From NCBI GenBank assembly GCA_039000515.1, contig JBCFYV010000012.1, positions 31,893,397 to 31,957,396 on the forward strand: a stretch of 64,000 nt of DNA, in the 5' to 3' direction. A model generated the notes under the pieces. It had not been told where the DNA came from, ran no database searches, and was given only the letters and a program-made list of their open reading frames with translations. Shown here piece after piece: positions 10,417 to 22,500 of this stretch. The stretch's first letter is position 1; each line of letters starts with the position of its first letter. The translations under genes were made by a program, and so were the position numbers. The DNA is from Timema cristinae (Eukaryota > Arthropoda > Insecta > Phasmatodea > Timematidae).

Positions 10417-12540
10417 AGCGAAACCCCCGTGAGGTTGAGAGTATGTTTCTTACTTGTTTGTGACCCGGCCACATTTACTCGTATACTACATTAAAAGTTG
10501 TCTCTCACCGTAAAATTGCTCTATCTTATTTTTATTTGTTGATAATTCCTATTCCATTGTTTGGAAGAAGGCTGAGATATATAGTAGGATTCTGGTAATA
10601 AAAAAGTACTTTCAGATGTTCATTCCTAAAAAAATCTGTGTACAGATATACTCACTCAAAGGAATTCTACTTTGGTTGTCTCTGGAGGTGGGGAGTTGAA
10701 ATCGGTATTGGTGAACATTAAATTATGCAACACACAGTGAATAAATTGTCATATCAATTACTAGTGGTCCTGAAAGAAAATACTCAATATTGAAATTGGG
10801 ATTGATTACCATCATCAGTGGTCGCATGGTTTAAAGCACGGGTGTCCAACCAGCTTACCGCCGAATTCGTTCTGTGCGGCTCACAAATTACTCAAATTGA
10901 AGAAATAAACGACAAATTAGGCTCTTGTTGCTTACGTAAATACTCGTTAATTTCCACGAAGTTCCCAGATTCGTAAGTATAATGTAGGCATGCATGTATT
11001 TGTTAAAAATAAATACTCATTTGTTTACGATGGATTAAAGAGCCAAGCTATTAAAGTTGTTAAGTACAATAGTAGTGGCCTGGCCCAATGTTACACACAG
11101 AAATACAATAATTATTAACTATCGCTTTCTCTTTGTGTCTGTAGGCAAATTACCTTTTTTCTTCCCCCGCCCCTTACATTTACCCCCCACCCTCACCCGC
11201 CTGTGAAATTGTGTTCTAAACTCAGACCCTTTTTATCTGCCAAATGCCGTTTGGAATTGTGCGGGGGTCCTAGCACCAACATTTTGGACAGGAGTCTTAG
11301 CTCTGGCTCTTGACCCCAGGCGGGTACTTACTGGTCTCATTAGGGTGGTCTTTGCCCAAAGCTGGGATATTTTGGTCATTGTTTGTCTTCACTCGTGTTA
11401 ATGGCTACCCGGACAATATATTTAGAGGCAGGGCTCTGGTCCATTGAAAATTTCGTGAAGAGCTCTCACATAAGACTGACGAAGAAGAAATTGTGCTGGA
11501 TTCTGCCCACAATAGTAAGCAAGTAAAAATTTTGCTTTGATGTCGTGTTAAAAAAAAAAGTGAGTAGGGGCCAAGTAAATATTTCAAAGTTTATATTTTT
11601 AAAACAAGTAACTAGTAATGCTGGATATTTTTAAGTAAAACCCCAAGAAGAGTTTACAAGTTCCCCAATACGAATATGTGACAGTAGGAAACAGTCCAAC
11701 CAAGATTCGAACCCGAACCGAGACCAAGTTATTAGGCCATGACAGGAATTGAATCTCTGACCATTACCCGCCATTTTTGTGGCTAAATAATTATTGCTAA
11801 GTGGACACGGTCGGAATTTGAGTAACAACTTCTTGGGTAAGAGTTAGCGCCAGTAAAACATTACCGCTGAGCTAGCTCTACCAATACTTTCATTATTATG
11901 AAAAGTCCTAACTGTATTGGAGCAGTGTGTATAGGCAGAAACAATTTATAGTGAGTGGTCTACAGATAATGACGTAGTAGGCGCCAAATTGTCGCCTCTT
12001 AGTTTAATTAAAATCAGATCTGTTATATTTTCATATTTTGTTTTTCCCCGTTGTATAAACTTGAATTTTAAACTAAAAAAATCTTGAAAAAAGGCCTTTC
12101 CCATATTCAACAGATTTGATCAAATATTTGATTTGTCAAATTTAAAAAATAAAACTATAGAATTTGAATAAAACGAACACATAAAGATTTAAAATTGTAT
12201 TAAATAGTTGGATAGAATTGGATTAGATAAAGAATAGTCGGATTTAAAATAACTAGTCGATACTTTTACTTGTGCTTTTGTAGCTTATCTGTCACATGAT
12301 AACAGCTGCACAAAACATAGGCCACAGATTGATTCATTCAAAATATGCTAGATAACATATCAACATTAATGATAAGCAAGTAGCAACATTATTGCAAACC
12401 GCTATGTCAGTTCGTCAAGTCGAAACCAAGTCAACATTTTAGAAAAAATTCTAATTGAATCTTCGTAATCAAGCCGCTTCGTTTGTTCTCAGTATCTATA
12501 GTCTGATTTAGGTTGGAAGAACAGTTTAGAAAATTCCGCT
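10417..12540. other. Intergenic DNA with SINE and hAT end fragments
   Basis: 10810-10845 is a family-B SINE head (CAGTGGTCGCATGGTTTAAA) cut off by GGGTGTCCAACC, which resembles a hAT terminus with no matching end seen. A separate tRNA-like SINE lies at 11690-11885. The rest is unassigned. Confidence 0.4.
11690..11885 (-). repeat. tRNA-derived SINE-like sequence, minus strand
   Basis: Reverse complement has the A-box-like AGAGCTAGCTCAGCGGTAAT, and two B-box-like stretches: ATTCAATTCC and GGGTTCGAATC. It is too rearranged for a functional tRNA, and no clear family tail was seen. Confidence 0.45.
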
Positions 12541-12790
12541 TCAGTGGCCGCGCGGTCTAAAGCTCTACTCTCGTAATAGACTAGACTACCAATGATGGGG
12601 AGATCGTGGTTCGATTACGGTAGGATATCCTGAAGGTGGTTTTTCCTAAATAGTTTCCCACTTTCTCTCTCTTTCTATTCACGCAAATGCGGGTATACTA
12701 ACTCTAAATTAAATCTTCCTCATACCAAACTAATTAGCGTAATTAGTACATAAGCGTATAACCCGAATGGGTAGTAACACGCGGCGTTAA
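12541..12790 (+). repeat. SINE family B, full length
   Basis: Head TCAGTGGCCGCGCGGTCTAA, GTAATAGACTAGACTACCAA, B-box TGGTTCGATTAC, body AATAGTTTCCCACTTTCTC and CACGCAAATGCGGGTATAC, tail GCGTAATTAGTACATAAGCG and CCCGAATGGGTAGTAA. Best full-length example of the family here. Confidence 0.85.
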
Positions 12791-13369
12791 ATGTTTACAA
12801 ATGTTTACAGCCATTTAGGCCTAATGATAGCATTTTACTACTATATTATTATTTGTGTTATTTTATAGATAGTGATATCTATCAAAAGTGACGGCTACAG
12901 ATAACATGACGTGATGTATGAATATACCTTATATTAAAATTGTTAGTAACTTTAGTAACTACCAGATATTATTCTTTCTACCAAAATCAGGGTATATAAT
13001 TAATTATATGGGTGCCTATTTACGGAACGTTCTACCAATAAGCACACGGTTGAGAAATAATTAACATTATTACGTTCCCAATACCTTCTGTGAGCCAAAA
13101 CGTTTATAAACACCCGCACATTAAAGTAAACATCTAAGGCATTCCAAGTCATCTTTGATTATTTACATTCCACATCTGTCAAAGTAAGAAAAAAACAGAA
13201 AAGAATTTAAACATACCAAAAGATCAGTTCAATTCAAAGAGATCTGTATTGATTCTCCCATACGATCACATTTAATAACACAGTAAAACACACACAAGCT
13301 TATTAGAACTGGCACTATCACAATAATGCATTCCAAACTATTTTTAAAGCCATACACGTGCTCTCTGGC

Positions 13370-13530
13370 TGCCAATGAGCAGTGTCAGTGGTGCACTGAC
13401 TGAGACAGAGACAGTTGAAATGGCGGGAGAGGGGCGGCTGCGTATCCCCGGGCAACCGAGCGCGGCGCGTCCCACACGACCAGCTCGGTCACAGCGTGTT
13501 GGGGATAGAGGATCTAGGAATTCCATCTGC
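13370..13530. other. Small GC- and CpG-rich patch about 3 kb upstream of TMTC4
   Basis: GGGCGGCTGCGTATCCCCGG and CCGAGCGCGGCGCGTCCCAC stand out from AT-rich flanks. It could be a promoter, an untranslated first exon of TMTC4, or part of a repeat (GTGGCGTAGCT, a repeat-like end, follows at 13660). Frames of 83-84 codons cross it, but I recognise no product. Confidence 0.25.
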
Positions 13531-14004
13531 GAGTGTTTATTATCACGACATTTTAGTTGGTTTCTTAAATCCCATCAGAAGCATGATCTACGATGGAACC
13601 TTTGGTCCTTTGAAGAGGGGAAAAAATAATATCTTATACTGCCCACAAAATAGCACAGTGGCGTAGCTCGAATACATTTTTTTTTGTACATGCAAGTGGA
13701 ACAAAAGATTATTACAAAACAAAGTGCATATATGTATCTAAATAGACTCTACAGAACAATGGCAACAATTATTCATTATGAATGAATCAGTTTTGTTATA
13801 AATCAAGTTTGCATGAATCTTCTTTTCAAAAACTAGGCTGATCACACTGTATCAAGGGCACACCCAGACCATGTATATGTACTTTTATCCGATTGTTAAT
13901 AAATTTAGGCCTAGGGTCGAATCCCGCAATGTTCATGATAAATATTCAACAACTGTTTAGATTACATTGTGTAGAAAATTAAACTAAATGTATCTACTGA
14001 AGCA

Positions 14005-14172
14005 ATATTTTCGGTCGAGTGCACCGAGGGTGTTTTTTTCCAAAATAGCTTACCACCACTCTCCTCCCACGCAAACACGGATACACTTTATATAACCTTC
14101 CGAATCCCTAAGACTATTAGCGTAATTAGTACATAGGCGTATAACCCGAACGGGTAGTAAGACGCGGTGCTT
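14005..14172 (+). repeat. SINE family B, 5'-truncated
   Basis: GAGTGCACCGAGGGTGTTTT, AATAGCTTACCACCACTCTC, CACGCAAACACGGATACAC, and the tail GCGTAATTAGTACATAGGCG with CCCGAACGGGTAGTAAGACG. The head is absent or scrambled. Confidence 0.75.
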
Positions 14173-16494
14173 ACACTAAGTTATATCTCTATTTAAAGAA
14201 AAATATAGCTAAAGAACCCAAAACAAGACGTATTAATTCATTGGGGAACATAATTAAATTACGTAAGGGTTTTAGTAATAGGGGGCTCATTATTTTCTCT
14301 CGTTTTCTTACGAGGGGTGTCGGGTAGAAAGGGCTGGGGGTAAGTAAGATTATTAAGTAAGATTTTTTTTATCGATTTATGGCAAGATATTTTTTTAATA
14401 AGAAAATAAATATATTAATTATAGAATTTCCCATATATTTCATTTACTTACTGCAACTAAAGCATTATAAAATTTCGTATCAACCGCTTTATTAGCAATC
14501 CTTATGTTTAAATCTGATTACTATTAAAAATAATCTAACTTACCAAATCGTAAATAACTACGCAAGACGGGGGGGAGGGGAGGGGGGATGACGCAAAATC
14601 TTGCAAGCTCTTACATGTGGGAAGGAGGGTTGAGAATCATGAAAAAGAAAGCCATACGTAATTTAAGGGTAACCCCTTAGAGCATATTACGTAGGTTTTT
14701 AAGTTGTTAGATTGGATTTCTATAATGGCGACACGACTATAGTAAATAATGGCTGCGCGTGCATCTGTTCCTTAATTCATGAGAGCGAGATGGGAGGTTC
14801 AGACAGGAGATAGTTAATTCGTTTTGTGTTGTGAGTCCTACCTATTCTCATAGAGAAATATATGTGATATCCCTTTCTCTATGCTATTCTCAAGCAGCTA
14901 CGTCACTTTAAATCTTGACGCAGGTGTTCTCGAAATCAACATTAAACGTATGCAAATTATGAGAAAATTGGGGAGTGGAGTAGAGATTTTCATAGAAATT
15001 TGCTTACAAATCTCATATAAATAAAATAATTCATGAAAGAGGGCTCCAAAATTCTAGTGAATTACAATCAATGGCGTAGCTATGGGGGGGGGGGGATTTT
15101 GGGGTTTTAACCCTCCTATCTCCAGACACTTGAAATAATGTTCTGAATGTGTGCAGCCATGCCAAACTGTTTTGATTTACAGTAATAATTGTCTTAGTGT
15201 CTGATAAAAAAATCTCTACATACCTATGAAATGAACCGTGCTTAGTAGCACGTGTCGTACTGATTAATAGAACTGCTAACAGCTATACTTGTTTATCTTA
15301 TAGGGTTTGTCAGCCGTGTCATATTTTTCCGATTTTTCTAAAGTGCACGTAGGTAGAGAACACGAAAAAAAAGTATTTTGATAACGATCATTTTTGAATA
15401 TTTAATATGATGAATCGCAATCAAATCATAACTTTACTCTCCTAAATGTAACATTTTACAAAAATTCAATTTCAAATAAATGCAATTTTTCACATGAAAT
15501 CACCCTCAGAATCACCTCTGGCTACAATATTTTCTACAATTTATGTTTCTGATAGTCCACGACATTCTATCGAATAATTACTATAGCTTATTCAGCTTAT
15601 GTAATATCTAGAGTTACTAGACTGCTGAAATAGCTAACAGATTAAACTATCTTTAGTTTTTTTAATTAATTTAGTTTACCAACATTTTTAATCGATTGAT
15701 CTGCGTGCTGCCATTTGTAGACATCTCACTATATTATGTAGGGTGCTCCAACATTTATTTTCCCAGCTTTTTGGAAAATAAAGGTTATCGTGCCTTTAAC
15801 AAGGAGTTCAATATTTAAAGATTGGACGGGTAGGCCTACACTAGAGAAGGTTTTTACACATCAGATTTATTTTTATAGCTGCGGGCTTTTCTTTCTCTCC
15901 ATGATAATAGGGGTGCACTATCGCTAAAGATTCCTTATCCCCACTCCTCTGAATAACTAGTCGGTGATAAATGTAACAATAATAAATGTTATATATTCAT
16001 AAAAAGTACTACTAAATTACGTTTACTTATTTATATAAATATGGTTACATATATTTATATTAAGTTTTTAGATATTTCATAGCAAAATGTTTTCCTATTT
16101 TCCTTTAATACGAGTTTATATTAGTAGGCTATATTAAGTCTTCAATCTTATCAATTAATTGGTAATAAAACATTTAAATTATTATGATTTATCTCTCTCC
16201 ATTACTTTGTCACTAAAAGTTATTTTTAAACGAGAGATAGTATCCATGATTCCTTGTACGTGAGATTTAAATACACCGCCAGAACAACTTTAGTTTAGGC
16301 CAGGGCCACAAGCCGCGCCACTAACTCGGGTCCATAAGCTTACAATTCGCTGTATTTCCTACTTCCTCCTACTCCCAGCATAGAGCGATCAATGGCAACA
16401 AAGTTAAGTGTAAACTTCTCTGTAACAAATGGGACAACCAATAATGGGTTTACACAATTATGGGACTCAAAGTTCAAGCGAAGCACACAACACC
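14173..16494. other. Upstream flank of TMTC4
   Basis: AT-rich. A possible hAT/MITE end CAATGGCGTAGCTATGGGGG lies at 15069, with no partner seen. No TATA box or initiator can be singled out. Confidence 0.4.
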
Positions 16495-16520
16495 ATGGGA
16501 CGCTGCCCTTCCTATGTCAA
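16495..16520 (+). CDS. TMTC4: TMTC4 exon 1, proposed start
   Basis: ATG in a strong start context (CACCATGG) gives eight codons plus two bases (MGRCPSYV) before a strong donor GTAAGT at 16521. Its phase fits only an exon 2 that begins after the AG at 16754-16755. The short N-terminus before the first membrane segment is similar in length to vertebrate TMTC4. The residues themselves are not conserved, so this start rests on context, phase and donor. An upstream non-coding exon is possible. Confidence 0.5.
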
Positions 16521-19500
16521 GTAAGTGTCAAATCTACTGACTTTGTTAGTTAGATTTGTATGGTACCAGGTTTGAGCCTGTGTTGTTCTATCAGATCAAA
16601 TTAGTTGTTTTTTAAACTCAAATAAGTCTTCCCTCACAACAAGGAAGGTATGTAATGTCTCACATGTTCTTGAATTTAACTTATTTCACGATAATAGGTG
16701 TACAACTTGGTTTTCTCAGTCTTTTAGTTGAAATGTGTATGTAAGGGCCCCCAAGTCTGCTATCGGTGCTTGTGGTGGCGGTAGCGGCAGTGGTCTGCTA
16801 CGCCAACTCTGTAGATGGCCACTTTGTGTTTGACGACTCTGAGGCTGTTGTGAACAACGAGGATCTGCGGCCTAACATGCCCCTCTGGAACTTACTTCAC
16901 AATGACTTTTGGGGTACACGTCTCACTCACAACCACAGCCACAAGTCTTACAGGCCACTCACTGTGCTCTCCTTCAGGTATGGTTGGTTGCCTGCAGAAC
17001 TCTTGCTTGATACTAGTATGGATATAACAGAAAAACTAATCATATTTACCAAAGACATAGGCATAGTTATCATAAAGAAGGCAAGACCAAAATAGTATAT
17101 AAATTATTATGCCCTACTATATTTTAGCTTTAGCCAATGGTTTAGATTTTAGAAAATAGATTTATCATCACTTTTTGTGCATTTTATATGAAAGAGCTTA
17201 CAATGGTGTCCACAAGAGCTAAGCCTATATCAATTCTCCTTCCATTTTTCTAACTATTGAAACTAAATTATTTAAAAATAATTTCATGCACAGTAGGCCT
17301 ACACAAAACAATGTCTTCAAAGTCAAAACTAAAAGTAACCAACACATTTTTTTAGAAAGGCATTGCTCATCTCCAAATGGCAAATCCTCTTATAATTCCA
17401 TAACTTATTTGTAGTACAAATTTTAGCATTTAAAACATAGCTACAACTCACCTGTAATATACAAATTGTGTTTTTTTGTAGTTCCTACCTCTTACTGTAG
17501 ACTTTTGAATGTAAAACAATAGTGTGATTTATATTGGATTTGAATATATTACCCAATTAAATATTTGACCTTGGTTAGCACCCAATCCTCTTCACACCTG
17601 TCACAACCTCTTGACAACCTCTTCTTGAGGTTAATGTTACCCCTAAAGTAGAGGAAAAGGGGCAAAAATCTAAACGTATGGTAGTGATGACAAATAGAAA
17701 GAAATTTGCTAAAAAGTGAGGTTAGTCTCATTAGGGAAAGTGAAAAAGAAAAATAATATTTTTTACTTGTAGAAGAACTTCTTTGAGTTGCATCGCCTTG
17801 GAAGGTGTTTTAAACTTTATAGTAGGTCGCATAATATGAAACTTTGCTATTTATTATGCTATTTATTATTAACTGTCCAGTAGAAGATTTGGGGAGACTT
17901 AATATCATAATCCACCCTTACGCTAAACCTTTGATATTTACCGTAACTCAACCTATCACTAATTTTATTTTTGAGAAGTAAACCTTTTCTTTGTGTCCAT
18001 AGGTGGAACTATTGGATGAGTGAAGGGTTGAAACCTTGGGGCTTCCATGTGACCAATGTCCTGCTTCATTGCCTGGTATCGGTGCTGTCATTGTTAGTGT
18101 ATGACCGTCTGTTTGGTGGGCATAGTCCTCGGGCGGCACTTCTCAGTGCCCTTCTCTTTTCTGTGCATCCTGTGCATTCAGAGGCTGTAAGTGGAGTTAT
18201 TAAACTAAAGCAAAGCTTATGAGACCCCTATATTTTTTGTAGAATAATTTTTATTTTTATATATTTACTGTACATTCACTTAATCTTCCAAGACACTTGA
18301 ATATATTTTAATCGCTATGCCAGAACTGCTTGAGGAAATTAGGAGAAACTGCTTGAGTAACTATTCCAATATTTGGCCATGGAGGTGGAGTGATTTGTTC
18401 AATAGTTTCAAACTTAGTTTTTTACTATAGAGAGGTTGGAAAGGCAGAATATAACAAACAGAAACCCTGAGAGCATATAACAAATTATTTACCTAGAGTA
18501 CATACTTCTATAAGGTGTCATGGAGAATATTCTCCAAAACAGCTATTTACCAACTTAGAGTCGATTATCAAACTGGTACATATTCCCAAAGAAAAGTCAT
18601 TCACAAAGAAAGGGTGAACCACTAAGTGTGATATTATGTTCATGAAGGTCGAAATGACTAAAAAACTCAAATCATTCGCAACAATCCATAACACAGCCAC
18701 TACATATCATTATCAAATACGTCATTTAGCAACACCTAACACCCACGTTGTGTCATCAGCAGCTAACAGATCAGTTTGTTAGGGTGACAATCCTAAACAA
18801 AATATATGTTTTTGATTTTATTTCTCCATTCTGCTTAATTAGACACCCCCCTAGTCGTAAGGGGAAGGGGAGACTTGGGCCCGATCTTACAATGTCACAT
18901 TATTCTATTCATTAGGACTTAACATAAGGTTAATTGATAACAACCATGACTTAAGATTTTACAAAGCTTGGTTAGCACTAATGTCCATGTAAAAGTGCTT
19001 GTAAAATTAACACAATATCTACCTTCCGGTTAGCAAACATAACATCCACATTAAGAACGGTAAACACTCCGCCACTCTGTTTTCAAGGCATTTGTTATTA
19101 TTAAAGTGAGGTTACATTTATTTATATTATGAGATGAGTGATTTATTTTTTGAATATGGTGACTTTGAAAATGATTTACACGGTCTAAGAAACCCAAGAC
19201 ATTGAAGACCGAAGAAATACTTGGAACAAAAGAATTTCCTGAAATTTTATAACTTAAGATTTTTTTTTTACGTTTGGACAAAAATAAAGTTTTAGAAATT
19301 CTTAAAATGATTGATCACCAATTAGAATTGTTTATTTTAAATTGTTTGTATTTATCTATTAATTCAATTAGCAACATTTCCTCTTCTTTGCTAAAATTTA
19401 AACTTCATGTTTATGATTTTCAACTGACAAATAATAAATACGATAAAAGATAGCAGGTGACTTTAAGCAGTCTTGATAAATTGGACTTGCTTTGATTTTT

Positions 19501-22500
19501 TTTCATAACAGTTCCATAGACATAATGACTTGATTGTCATGGTCAAATTAATCCAATCAAAAGTAGGGTTGAAAAAAAACATGTTTTTTAAAGAAAATTA
19601 AAACTTTTTTGTTTTAAACTAGTTTTTTTGTTGTTTAAACTTTTTTGTTTTAAACTAGTTTTTTTGTTGTTTAAACTTTTGTTTTAAACTAGTTTTTTTT
19701 GTTTAACTTTTTTTTTTAAATAGAAGAAAAGTGTTTTAAACTGTGAATAAAACTTGTTTCTAAACGTAAGCTTACTTTTTTTAATTGCGAATAAAACATT
19801 ATTTATTTGAAATGCATGTTGGAAACAATGCATAAAACATTATTTACTAAAAAAAATACTGTGTATCCATATAGCTTTAAATAAATAATTGTTGCATTTA
19901 GCATAAAATGCCATGAAAAACTGTAAACAATATGGATGCACAGTTTTGTAACAAAAAGCGCTGCTAATATGGCAAAAATCAAACATGAATTGGGAAAATC
20001 TGACAGTGTTGGTTTACAAGATATAATAACCTACGGATGTTTTGCGCATTTGCTAAATTTATTTGCACATGAGAAAGAAGTTCCTGGGATTAAAGAACAT
20101 ACTAAGCAAATAATAAAATAGTTCAAAAATTCAGATTTTCCTTCAGTTAAGTATAAACAAGAAAATCCTTTATTCTTCCTCAGGATGTTTGTTGGAATAC
20201 ACTGGCTGACTGCATAGTCATTTCTTGAAAATTGGCACATTTTGTCAAAATTTGTGGTGATAATTGAACTGTAATTAATGTAAATCTTGCATCCAAAACT
20301 AATAGTAGGAATATTAAAGAAAATGCTCAAGATTACTTGGTAAAGTTGAAAAAAGTGGCTGTTACTTTAGACAAAGTACAGTGTGATACATACACCATTA
20401 GCAAAGCAGCTGAAATATGGCTGTCTTTGATAACATAGTTTGATGTTGAAAGAGAAACTGAAGATGAATTTAGACACTTTCAAAAACGATTTGACATGGC
20501 AATGACACCTTACCGTTTTTTAGCAAACCTTTTAGATCCACAGTTTAGAGCAGTGGTTCCCAACCTGGGGCGATCGCCATGGGCGATTTGGGTTATCAGG
20601 GGGCAATAAATAAGTGGGGGGCGATTTGGGGGTGATGAGTATTCAAAGGGGGAAAATTAAAATAGTACTGTACAGTAGAAGTTGCCGGGTAGCACGAGTC
20701 ACTGGCTATTCTCAGCCGGCGAGTTCACTGCACTCATCCCTCTTCACAGTCCCCCACCTGTTGTTGTTCAGCGCGGCCGACTGGTGACTCAAGCCCCTCC
20801 CCCTCCTGCCAACACAACAACTTGCCATTGGCCTACATTCGTCTTCAGTCTTCACTAGCCTTTGTGTGCCTCACCATCAGTTTTTGTGCGTTTGTTTTGA
20901 AGTGTAGAAGTTCATACACAATGGATTCAAAAAAGAAGAAGTGTCGTCAATACTCAGCTGAGTATTTAAAATTCGGTTTTATCACGTCACCGCAAAATGT
21001 GCAGTTTCCACATTGTCTTTTGTGCGATAAAACATTTACTAGTAATGAAGCCATGAAGCCTTCGCGAATGAAAGATAATTTATCAAGAGTAGACAGTGAT
21101 AAAGTGAGTAAAGAACTTAGTTATTTTCAACACCTCAAAGCTAAAGCTGTTAAACGTCCTAATGTGAGTGAATTATTTAAAAAATGAGCAACCGATCTTG
21201 ACAAAGGTCTTCTTGCTTCTTACGAGGTGTCTTTATTGATCGCTAAATGTGGTAAACCTCACACAATTGGCGAAACTCTTGTTTTACCGGCTACCAAAAA
21301 AATTGTTGAAATCATGTAGGGAGGGCCCTAGTAATAAGATAAGTCAATTGGTTCCTTTGAGCAACAATACTGTTTCCAGGCGAATTGACGAAATGGCCAC
21401 AGACGTTGAATCCAAACTCACCAATTTGTTGAAAAAAAGTAAATTTGCATTGCAGATTGATGAATCAACTGTGATTGATAACAAAGCAATTTTATTAGCT
21501 TATGTGAGGTTTATCAATGAACAAAAAGAAACTACCGAGGAAATGCTGTTTGCTAGAACTTTGATCACTAATACGAAGGGATCGTCGATTTTTAAAGTGG
21601 TACAAGATTATTTTGAGGAAAAAGAGATTCCCCAAACAATCGTGAGCGCTTGCGCAACAGACGGTGCTCCTGCCATGTCAGGTCGTCATGCTGGGTTTCT
21701 AGCCCACTTTAAGAAAGAAGTGCAGAGGTCATCACTATTCACTGTGTCATTCATCGTCAACACTTAGCTGCGAAAAAATTGAGTGGTGTCCTGCATGAAA
21801 CCCTAAAACTGGTCATTACTGGTGTCAACAAGATTAAAGCTAATTCCCTCAATGACCGTCTGTTCCGACAACTTTACGATGAAAATGATGAGGAATTCGA
21901 ACGCTTGCTTCTACATACGGCCGTGAGGTAGCTTTCCAAAGGAAACTGTTTGCGCCGTTTCTTATAATTATTTGACACGGTTACTGAGTTTCTCGACACG
22001 TCTGATCCTGTTTTAAGTGAGAATTTGAAGCAACGCAAGTTGGAACTTGCGTACCTTACAGGTATTTTTGAAAAATGAACGAAGTCAATATAAGTCTTCA
22101 TGGAAACAAGATGAACCTTATCAAGGCCAAAGGAATTATTTCATCATTCATCGCCAAGTTTGATATTCACAAGTTAAATATTGGCCGTAAAGAGCTGATT
22201 CAGTTTCCGACCCTTAAAAAGTGTTCAGTGTCAGCTAACAAGACTCCTGAACTCCCAGAAGACAAAATCCTAATTTTTACTGATCACCTTGACCAGTTAA
22301 AACTGACATGGAATTATGATTTGAAGATTTGACCAAGTTACAAATTCCTGATTGGATTCTAGATCCATTCTCGTTTGAAGCTGTGGATAAGCTTGATAAC
22401 TCTTTGCAGACAGAGTTTCTAGATCTGAAGTATGACTGTGAGGCGAAAATCATTTTCAAGCAGAGCAGTTACGAGTTAGGCTGGGTGAAGCTTATGGACA

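Noticed and set aside
13375..13666. Two overlapping 83-84-codon frames in the GC-rich patch
   Set aside because: No recognisable domain, and the frames compete. GC-rich DNA gives long open frames by chance. Kept only as a compositional feature.
16744..16745. Alternative acceptor AG for exon 2
   Set aside because: It gives a phase that does not match the proposed exon 1. It would be preferred only if a different first exon is found.
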